A stretch of 64,000 bases of DNA from Beaufortia kweichowensis (Eukaryota; Chordata; Actinopteri; Cypriniformes; Gastromyzontidae). Position numbers and translations under genes: made by a program. The DNA lies in NCBI GenBank assembly GCA_019155185.1, contig CM032817.1, positions 5,020,034 through 5,084,033 on the forward strand. The letters are read 5' to 3'. Positions within the stretch are counted from its first letter, which is position 1. Each line of letters starts with the position of its first letter. The notes beneath the pieces are model-generated. The model worked only from the letters and a program-made list of their open reading frames with translations. It was not told the origin of the DNA and searched no databases. Shown here piece by piece: positions 52,801-61,021 of this stretch.

Positions 52801-53841
52801 TGGTCAGTGTTATAAAAATGCACAAATTCACTTTTAGTGTTTCTCGGTCAGTTCTTCTTGCAGTTGCAGCAGGCAGCGGTGTCTGTGGGCGATCAGACAA
52901 TCTTAGGGCCTTTAGGGGTGATGGAGACGGGTCGACTAGCCTCACTGGAGGGCTCTTTGTTTGAGGCGTTATTGGCCCTGCTGGAGAGGTTACGAGGAGA
53001 CATGCAGGGCCGGTTACTGGACGCAGTTATGAGAGATGTCAAAGAGAAGGCACAGCCATACTGTAAAGACAGGTAAGGGTAAATTTGGTAAACAAAAACA
53101 TTTCAAAAATGTCTCTACAATTCCTGGTTTTGGATCTGGTGTATTTTCAGATGGATCTCCTTGCCGTCACAGTGCGACCAAGCCACCATGTCGTTATCCA
53201 GCTCTGCGTGTCCTATGATGCTTTGCTTGCGGGATCACCTGCTCCAGTTGCAGCAGCTGTTGTGTCTTCCTCTTTTTCAGATGTTCTGGCAGGGTCTCGC
53301 CGAGAGGCTCGAAAGCTTCATTTATGAAGACGTGAGTCTTCGTTAAACCATAATATAGCGCAAACTATTTTTGTGCATACAATTTGGGTTCTTTAAGTAC
53401 CTTGTTTGGTCTGAATTTATGTGTTTGTCACAGTTGATACTCTGTAACCATTTCAACGAGGGCGGGGCTGCACAACTCCAATTTGACATGACCAGAAACC
53501 TCTTTCCTCTCTTCGGTCATTACTGCAAGAGACCTGAAAACTTCTTTAAACAGTAAGTGTGTATGAAATGAGCTAGTATATGAATGACTGTAATTTCAAA
53601 AGCATCTCATGCAATTTTCTCTTTTCACAGCATAAAGGAGGCCTGTATCATCCTGACTCTTAAGGTCGGCCCAGCGCTGTTGTTGTGGGATGTGTTAAAG
53701 CAGGCAGAGGAAGTGGATGGAACCCTGAACCTACAGCAGTCCAGTCCAGAGTCTGCGCTGAACGAGCAGGGCATCTATAAACTGGCTCCTAGTGATGTGC
53801 AGATCCTTCTTAAGATGCGCTCTAACTTACTGAACCAATAA
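49815..53841 (+). CDS. rint1: RINT1, RAD50-interacting protein 1 (13 coding exons)
   Basis: RINT1 is a subunit of the NRZ (NAG-RINT1-ZW10) tether at the ER, needed for Golgi-to-ER retrograde traffic. It also binds RAD50 and acts in the G2/M checkpoint. The exons I read are 49815-50033, 50115-50356, 50491-50664, 50742-50882, 51004-51160, 51315-51425, 51647-51872, 51946-52083, 52275-52474, 52852-53072, 53151-53331, 53434-53552 and 53631-53841. All have GT-AG borders and compatible phases; total 2,340 nt, 779 aa (human 792). Residues about 60-110 look like coiled coil, and the TIP20/RINT1 domain fills the rest. Diagnostic blocks include KRFRYHFTGNRQTN, ELVDDFRIRLTQVMKEE, FNEGGAAQLQFDMTRNLFPL and a C-terminus in IYKLAPSDVQILLKMR. 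The ATG at 49815 has a good context (AAACATGG) and starts MAAPMM; the frame extends further upstream but without a family match. It is intact. A decayed MITE end sits in intron 8 (52104-52150). Confidence 0.97.
52104..52150 (+). repeat. MITE end fragment in a RINT1 intron
   Basis: AGAGTTAGTTCACCCAAAAA resembles the terminus of the palindromic MITE at 45154-45482. The rest of the element is lost. It lies between RINT1 coding exons 8 and 9 and does not touch the splice sites. Confidence 0.5.
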
Positions 53842-54080
53842 GAGATCGTCTTGTGCTTTTTTGGCAGACACTTACCAGACCTCTTACATTTGAGGTATGA
53901 CTGAACAAAATGTGCTTTATCATTTGGTTTACAGTATTTACAGTGGACTGAACTGTCAGAGAAGTAAGTATGGTGCTGATGAAGTGAATCATACAAACAA
54001 GGGAAACATCTGTTGAAATTTATGCTCTAGAAAGTCACTTTGATTGTAATAGTAACAAACACAATATTAATAATAATAAC

Positions 54081-54086
54081 AATAAA
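54081..54086 (+). terminator. RINT1 poly(A) signal
   Basis: The first AATAAA on the + strand after the RINT1 stop codon, 240 bp downstream. It implies a short 3' UTR ending about 0.7 kb before the end of the convergent CFAP54-like gene. Confidence 0.6.
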
Positions 54087-54757
54087 ATCATGAACTTTTT
54101 AGTGTATATGTGAAATATTTGCCAGTAGCAAGTAATGGTTAAAGAAGAGATGTAATTTTTGTGGGTTTTTAACTGAGAAGTGAGCAGCCAGGTAATAATT
54201 CCCGCTCCTGCAGTATTCTCTCGGCTGAGGTATTAAAGCAGCGTTCAAATCTTGCAAAAATCTTGCAAAAAACTCATTGTCATAACGACACACAGAGGCG
54301 TCTGTTCCCGGGATACGTCACATCTATCTAACTGTCCTGTTGCATCACACACCGGTGCATGTGTTTTGCATGCATGTGCTGAATTTCAGATGCAAAAAGA
54401 ACTTTATTTTTATTGAACAAAAAGGCCTTTTTAGGATATAAATCAGTAATTATGCTCTATATTACTATGGTAATGTGCTAAGTATTATAAAATATGTACC
54501 ATAAAAAATGAGCTTGCAGATTTTTCATTATAGGTGTGGATTATTCACTGACAGATTAGTGGTAACTACAAAATAAAATGAATCAAATCAAATGAAAATA
54601 AAAATTTCAAAACAATGTATATTAACCTGCTCATGATATTCCACTTTTTCCATGTAACCTACAGGGTCGTCATGCCCTGTCTCTGCTCTTTGAAATACTG
54701 CTTTGCGCTTAGCCCAAAAAAACAGCACAAGGTACACCACCAAATCGACATCAAATG

Positions 54758-54763
54758 TTTATT
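54758..54763 (-). terminator. Poly(A) signal of the CFAP54-like gene
   Basis: On the minus strand AATAAA lies 32 nt after the TAA stop codon at 54797-54795. A signal this close to the stop supports a real gene end here rather than a missed downstream exon. Confidence 0.6.
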
Positions 54764-54794
54764 AGATTTCATCAAAATCTTTACAGCAGCTTCT

Positions 54795-57467
54795 TTAATT
54801 ACGACAAGTGAAGAATGTGGATGATAGATGTTTCAGATGCATTAGCTCTTCCTCGTACTTCCTGAACTGAAGCCCCTCCATTTTCTACATACAAAAGATA
54901 TAAAAGCATTATGTAGCTGTGTGGACATGTTAATTTTAGACTTTCTAAGTTATTGTACAGAAATGCTCACGTTCACTGCTGATAGAAGGTCAGTGGACAG
55001 TGAGTCAAACTGTCTCCATTGTTCGTAATTAAGGAGCTGCTTTACAAACCTCACTGCTTCGTCTAAGGAGATCTGAGAGTTTCCTGTGTAGCAGAACAGA
55101 CTCTCACCAGAGCTTTATATACATGAACACATGAGAAAAAGGAGGAACTAGAAAGTAAGGACTCACCAGCTAGAGCCATCTCCCAGAGAGTGGAAGTAGT
55201 AGTGATTGCACGCACAGAGGGCGGTAAAGTCGCATCAAAAACATCTTGTGAACCAAAGCCTGTAAAAAGGAAATTCATTAATTTCACCAAATATGAAAAT
55301 TCTGTTCGGTTGTTTTTACCAAAGACGTGGAATCCAGCGTACAAGTTGTATGGAACACTTTTATGCTAGTCTTGCATTATTTTTAAATGGTGACAGTTCA
55401 GCCAATATAGGTGTGACATTTGCATTTGTAGCATTAATGTAAATTAAAATTCACAAACCAGAAGCAATAATACCATACAAAAGAAGAAGGGTTTGCTCTT
55501 CAAAGAACATAGAATAGTAATTTTATTTTAAAATAGCTTTTTATAAAAAAAACTGCATTTGAGGAATATGGATTCAAAATATATGAATTCGGACTATAGA
55601 AAAATAAATAATATGTTTTAGAGCTGATAGAGACCGTACATGACCATTTAAACCACCAATGAATGAACGAGAATTGTTGAAATTTTGTGGGTAAACTATT
55701 CCTTTAACAAAAAACTTTAAAATCTACCAGATAGTAAGCTAATGCCAGCTGATATGAGCTCCAGCACCACTTCCTGGACCTCAAATTCTTCAGGCATGCC
55801 GGTATGAAGATGCGTTTTCGAGCTGTCATGCAGAGCCTCCACCACAGCCAGAAACCGAGCAGCATTACCCTCAAACATCTTCATCAGAATTTTCTCAGTA
55901 GGTGTACGAGGCCACGGAGCCTACAGAGAGAAACACAGCGACAGATTGGAAAAAAACAAACATCCCAGGTAAGAGTTTACCTTCATTTAGAATGAGTAAT
56001 GTGAACAATAGTTAGTCTCTTTCATAAACAAACAGTATATTATTACAGAGAATACTCACTTGCTGTAGCTCTAGCTTTAAACTGCTTATAGATTCGGTTT
56101 TCTTACGTTCTTCTTCTGGTTTTCTGCGGTGCTCGTACACGGCACGCTTAAATATCATCGTTCCAAGCTGTTTTCCATTAATAAGGCAATAACACAATCC
56201 AAGGCATGCATAAGTAATGATGCAAAAATATTACAAGCACTATATACAACAGCATGTTTAACTTTGATTCTCACTTTTATAGCTGCCCCTCTATAAGCTT
56301 GTTGGGTTTTGGAAGACACAGGGGAGCCTTCCTTCTCTTCCAGCTTGGCCATTTCATCTACCTTGACAAGGGCTCTTCTGGCAAACACCTACAATCACCG
56401 AATAAAGGCACAACTACAGTACAGGTAAGAAAGATAAAATGCCTAATACATTCCCAAGGTCTTACGTGACCTTGGCTATAAATCATTGATGTCAAACCCA
56501 CCTCTGCTTGAACTCCAGCCTTCTGATTATAATAACATTCACACACTGCACAATAAAGTGTGACCCTCGTTGGCAGAAATTGGGCAATCTGCAAAGGCGG
56601 GCAGATCTCAAGGCACTTACAAGCCCATAGTAAATACTCTAAAACCTGAGTAAAAGGCAAATGGATACTGATTAAAAAATTACAAATCAGCAAAATGAAA
56701 GTATATGTTCTGTAAGTGTTAAAAAAACATGTATAACCTCTGACGCATGACGCACAGACATCAGGAATCTGCTTATGGTGTACATGTGTACTGATCCTAA
56801 AGAAATAATTTGAGAAAATTGGTCACAACCACAATTTAGTGTCACTTTGATGCACCAAAGCACTTTGAATTATTGCCAAAATACCATTGTACAATATCCA
56901 GCACAAGATTGGAACAGGCAGAATGGCTTGCATAAGAAGACGCAGAAATCCCAAGATGCTCAGCATCCTCTGGATGCCAGTCGGGTCTGGCATTTCACCT
57001 TTCTCTCTCTCCAAATTAAAGATGCACTGACATTCTCCTAGTAAAGCTCGAAGCTAGCAGATACACAGACCCAATGTTAGTAATGATAAAAAACTGAAGA
57101 AAAAATGAAAAACAATTGTGTTTCTTACAGTAAGTGTTGCTTTCTCTGTCTCAAAACCATCCGGAAAGAAAGTCTGCTTAAAAAGGTCAACATCTTTTAT
57201 GCTCTCCAAACTCAGGGTGGAAAACTGCTGCACATAGAGTCTGTACCCTTGGCAGTGAGCAAGGCTGTAAAGCTTTGAGAAATGAACGTACAGTTTAGCA
57301 TAGTTCTGCATAGAAAATGATTGAAAATCAAACCCTATTCATGAGTAATAGAATTGAACTAGATAGAGAAGTTTGAGTTTTATGTTGGCTTGAAAAAGCA
57401 TAGTAGCTGATTGGAGTTTATTGAAATTATGACTAGTAGTTAACTAGTGATAAAAGTTTAAAGGTTT

Positions 57468-57503
<36 letters not shown>

Positions 57504-58133
57504 ATGGGCTGTGTGTGTTTGACAGTTCTGTTAACCCCAGCCTTTCCATTATAAATTAATAGGAGTTTTTGTGGGTTTAATAGTCTGGTTTTCGAAAACC
57601 GTAAGCCCGGATCAATTAAAAAAAGATATCCCACATTTCCTCAGACCAGTCTGAAGATCTGTGGAAAGTTTGGTGGATGAAGCTTAAAAGCTCCAGAAGT
57701 AGTTCGAGTTCACAGCAGTATGTACAACATAATGAGAAAAAGCGATACTTACCTTACATTCAAAGAGGAAATCTGCTGTTTTCAGCAGGTGCTCTTCAAA
57801 ATAAGACTCTGGAAGGCGGGGTTTATACTTGCTCCATGTGTCAGACAGCTTCATAGACCTGTCAATTACACATACATTATGCTTGGATGAAAATATTATA
57901 AACAGATACTATCTTGCTCGATACATTAACCATTTTCCATTAGTTTTAAGTATCTCTTACCCTCTAGAGTAGGATCGCTGATCGGCGTTTGGATTTTTTA
58001 AAAATGTCTTTATGTGCGCTTTGGACTCTTTTAGGTCACGTTGAAAAGAAATCAAGACTGGATTTCTTTCATTCAAGGGTCCGTAATAGGACGCTGGTAA
58101 GGGGTCTATCTTTAAATTGCGAGCCCAAGACAT
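54795..58133 (-). CDS. CFAP54-like protein, N-terminal part only (12 coding exons)
   Basis: CFAP54 is a central-apparatus protein of motile cilia and flagella. The exons, in transcript order, are 58133-57961, 57858-57753, 57305-57129, 57053-56885, 56796-56738, 56645-56502, 56388-56275, 56167-56060, 55920-55728, 55259-55167, 55083-54971 and 54884-54795. All borders are GT-AG and in phase; total 1,539 nt, 512 aa. The ATG follows an in-frame TGA. The family is recognised by blocks such as LPASYYGPL (residues about 12-20), LEYLLWACKCLEICPP (about 230-245), TLYCAVCECYYNQKAGV, FARRALVKVDEMAKLEE and PWPRTPTEKIL. Human CFAP54 has about 3,100 residues, so more than 80% is missing. The frame ends at TAA in exon 12 with a poly(A) signal 32 nt on, and RINT1 converges less than 1 kb away. 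It may be a broken gene, a short paralogue, or a gene split by a chromosomal break. The family call rests on recalled motifs; the gene structure is read directly. Confidence 0.82.
57472..57500. repeat. (AG)n microsatellite in a CFAP54-like intron
   Basis: About 14 AG units lie between coding exons 2 and 3 of the CFAP54-like gene, ending before ACCATGGG. It has no effect on the splice sites. Confidence 0.9.
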
Positions 58134-58700
58134 GTTTGAGTCCGCTCCGTTGTCATGAATACGACAGACGCTCTCTGTTCAGCAGCGAATAGCGAAACAA
58201 GCAGAAAAAAACTTGTGACATCATCACGCCGCATGCGTGACATTTATAATTTAATTTATTTTATATTAGTTGATTGTACTCCAATGTAGAAAAGTAAAAT
58301 GTCTTAAAATAAAACTGGAATAAAATAAAACCCCTTTGAAGTAGTTTACCAACCTGCCATCTGGTGGCTGTTTAGCCGTGACGAATCTACCAATCCATAA
58401 TAATATTAATAAATTTAAAAACAATTCATAGGTAATAAACAACAATCTATTTTTATAAATATAAAATATATTTTTTATGAATTAAAGTACATAAAAAGGC
58501 ATCAACGTTTTTATTTCTTTTTGTTGTATGTAAATGAATCTGCGAACTCGAAACTAAATCATGTTTTACTCCAGCTTGACTTGTACAATCAAGTCACATG
58601 TTCAGCTCAAGCTGAAATTCCGCAGTAAGGACAGTTGACACTAACTACACGGTTAGTAATACTTTAAATGTTTTATCATGAAAATATGTTTGTACACACG
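58134..58700. promoter_or_regulatory. Shared divergent promoter region, CFAP54-like and SCO2
   Basis: The CFAP54-like gene reads left from 58133 and SCO2 reads right. The sequence between includes an X-box-like word on the minus strand, 16-29 nt before the CFAP54-like ATG (GTATTCATGACAAC, 58162-58149). X-boxes bind RFX factors that drive ciliary genes, but this one is imperfect. An NRF1-like CCGCATGCGTG lies at 58229-58239, fitting a mitochondrial gene. A possible untranslated first SCO2 exon could end at a donor near 58651 (ACACG/GTTAGT). All of this is inference from motifs. Confidence 0.35.
58356..58367 (-). promoter_or_regulatory. CTCF-like core between CFAP54-like gene and SCO2
   Basis: On the minus strand CCACCAGATGGC matches the CTCF core CCASYAGRKGGC at all 12 positions. 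It faces the rightward core at 49765-49776, so RINT1 and the CFAP54-like gene lie between two convergent candidate sites. Confidence 0.45.
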
Positions 58701-59174
58701 TGACAGCTTGAAAAATAAAATGTTATTATGTAGCGATAGCGTCCTTGTATATAGACGATGGTCGTAGTAGGCTGCTGTGCTGTTGCATTCACATTAGGAT
58801 ATGAAATTTGTTTTTGAAACGGTTAAAAATTGTAAACGTAGACTTCCTTTGTTCTTGAAGAGATAGGACGATCACAATGTGTCCATTTTTTTTTTTAATA
58901 AATAGGAATGCAGGTCATTTCGGACATTTTTGACAGTCCTCTCAATGTCAAAAAGTCTCCCAATCTGCATTTATCAAATTCACCCTGTATTCTTTAAAAA
59001 TAATAGTTGTGTAAACTAATTTAAAGTAAAGGGTGCCTCATATTGGAGACCTGTCTTTCTCTAGTCTTTAAATAGACATGCATAATAGTGCTTGGAGTGG
59101 ATAAATTAGTTGAAATTATAAGATATGATCATTCTCCTTTCTTTATCTTGGTCTTCTTCAGTTGGGCTTCATGT

Positions 59175-60104
59175 ATGCTGAGGATGCTGAAATTGAGCAA
59201 GCTCAGAGGAATCTCCTCACATGTGACGTGGAGCAGCGGTTCAACAATTAAAAAGTCCCAAAACCTAGAAATGAATAACCTTTCATATCCATGGGCCATG
59301 ATCTTCTCATGCAGAACTCTGAAGAACTCTCAGGTTCACTTTAGGACATTGGCTTGTGGACTTCCTTCACCATGCTACCGTCCTTCACTTTTATTTAAAG
59401 AACAAAAGGCTTTCTATTCTCAGGGATCATCTAAACCTCCAAACCAAGGGTCGTCTGTGGGTATGAAACTGCGTACCCGGCTGGCAGTGACGCTGCTTTT
59501 TGGATGTGGCATCATTGGTACCTGGTGGTATGTTTACCAGGAAAAGCAACAGAAACTTCAGAAGCAAAGACTGGAACAGTTAAGAAAGGTGGCTGTAGGA
59601 CAGGGTGGATTCAGTCTGGTCGATCACACAGGTCACCGCAGGACCAAACGTGACTACTTGGGTCATTGGGTGCTCTTATACTTCGGCTTCACCCACTGTC
59701 CTGATATCTGTCCTGATGAGCTGGATAAAATGACCAGTGTGGTTCGAATTCTGGATAAAGATTCTAGCTTACCCCTAGTCCAGCCACTGTTTATCACGGT
59801 TGATCCCGAGAGAGATAACGTGGCCGCTATGGCCAAATATGTCAAGGACTTTCATCCACGGCTGGTTGGATTGACAGGCACTCCAGAGGAAGTGAAGGAG
59901 GCAGGGCGGGATTATAGGGTGTACGCTAGTGCTGGCCCTAAAGATGAGGATGGAGATTATATTGTGGACCACACCATCCTAATATATCTGGTTAATCCAG
60001 ACGGACTCTTTTTAGATTACTACAATAGAATGAAAACGGACACCCAAATTGCTGAGAGTATTCGTAATCACATGAAAAACCACGTTAAATTATTTCCAGA
60101 ATAA
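59175..60104 (+). CDS. sco2: SCO2, mitochondrial copper chaperone for cytochrome c oxidase
   Basis: SCO2 sits in the inner mitochondrial membrane with its domain in the intermembrane space. With SCO1 it matures the CuA centre of COX2. The coding region is one uninterrupted exon of 309 aa, as in human SCO2 (266 aa), not the multi-exon SCO1. A basic mitochondrial leader is followed by one transmembrane helix (about residues 103-121) and the thioredoxin-like domain. Copper ligands are all present: C175 and C179 in FTHCPDICPDEL, and H266 in DYIVDHTIL. AVGQGGFSLVDHTG is SCO2-like. Start: a splice acceptor precedes 59162 (CTTCTTCAG), so the frame upstream of it is probably intron. I chose ATG 59175; ATG 59184 is an alternative with an A at -3. 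An out-of-frame ATG lies at 59171. It is tail-to-tail with NCAPH2, as in human. Confidence 0.96.
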   Translation: MLRMLKLSKLRGISSHVTWSSGSTIKKSQNLEMNNLSYPWAMIFSCRTLKNSQVHFRTLACGLPSPCYRPSLLFKEQKAFYSQGSSKPPNQGSSVGMKLRTRLAVTLLFGCGIIGTWWYVYQEKQQKLQKQRLEQLRKVAVGQGGFSLVDHTGHRRTKRDYLGHWVLLYFGFTHCPDICPDELDKMTSVVRILDKDSSLPLVQPLFITVDPERDNVAAMAKYVKDFHPRLVGLTGTPEEVKEAGRDYRVYASAGPKDEDGDYIVDHTILIYLVNPDGLFLDYYNRMKTDTQIAESIRNHMKNHVKLFPE

Positions 60105-60401
60105 TTTTGTGTATGTAGTTGTATATGCACAATTAAGTAAAGGGGTAAAATTTTTATTGTAGTTTGTTTTTTGCATTAGGATATATTGATGTAAAGTTGT
60201 TCAATTATCATTATCAGACTGGATGGTCATAATTTCTGATGGTTAATTTAGCAATAATAACCAAATAGCACAAAATGTTAATTTAAATTGATTGACTTGA
60301 ATTTATAGTAAGTAAAACAGTTATGATAATACTAGTTATTATAGCAAAAATATTAGACTGCAATCAAACCATTTAGAACAAAGCATTTCAGTGAATTATA
60401 C

Positions 60402-60407
60402 AATAAA
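60402..60407 (+). terminator. SCO2 poly(A) signal
   Basis: AATAAA about 300 bp after the SCO2 stop codon. The convergent NCAPH2 signal lies about 200 bp further right, so the two 3' ends are very close and may be separated only by a short spacer. Confidence 0.5.
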
Positions 60408-60446
60408 GTCCAGTAATAGCGCTTCATTGTCTCCTAAGTATTTGCT

Positions 60447-60490
60447 AGTTGTTGTTGATAAATGCATCTGCTTAATGCCTAAATGAAATG
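60447..60490 (+). repeat. Possible SINE-tail remnant
   Basis: GATAAATGCATCTGCTTAAT resembles the SINE tail at 8712-8746 (GGATAAAAGCGTCTGCCAAA) with several substitutions. It is too short to be sure. Confidence 0.35.
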
Positions 60491-60608
60491 TAATTTACAC
60501 TTCATCCCAAGAACAATATTTATCCAAAGGCACTCCTAAAACAGCTTGAGATACAGCTTTAACACCCTTCACTGATGCAAAGAAATACATTGTCTTCTGT
60601 TGTATATA

Positions 60609-60614
60609 TTTATT
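60609..60614 (-). terminator. Candidate NCAPH2 poly(A) signal
   Basis: AATAAA on the minus strand about 410 nt after the NCAPH2 stop codon. Nearby AT-rich sequence (60733-60790) makes the exact site uncertain. Confidence 0.4.
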
Positions 60615-61021
60615 TTGTGAGACTTCTGTGATTAAAAAAAAAAAAGTTCAGAAACAGTACAGACATGCAGCTTGGAGATGAAAAAGAGAATCTTTGATGC
60701 ATTTTCTAGGATTCTGGAAATACAATTATGTAAAAAAAAAAAAAAAAACCTATATTATATGTATATGTATATATTATACATATATCATAATTTCTGTTGC
60801 AGTTTGATTGTAACCAACCTCTTAAAAAGGCCAAAGCCAGTCTGATTTGCTGCAAATGATTTCCACATCTCAGCGCTCTATAGAAGCATATTTAAACATC
60901 AAATATAAACAGAAGTACAGTGCTCTACATTATAATACATTTTTTAATGATCTGACAGGTGTTTAATATTCAAAACATTTTATGGAAGATTGAGGTGTAC
61001 AAAGCCTGTGTGTTAGTAATA

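Noticed and set aside
56823..57014. Possible extra donor inside CFAP54-like exon 4 at 56997-56998
   Set aside because: Reading through keeps frame and adds family-like sequence up to a CCWILYNG-type block, so the longer exon 56885-57053 is preferred.
59088..59174. Upstream extension of the SCO2 frame
   Set aside because: It begins with GTG, crosses a polypyrimidine tract and CAG acceptor, and has no family similarity; it is most likely the end of a 5' UTR intron.
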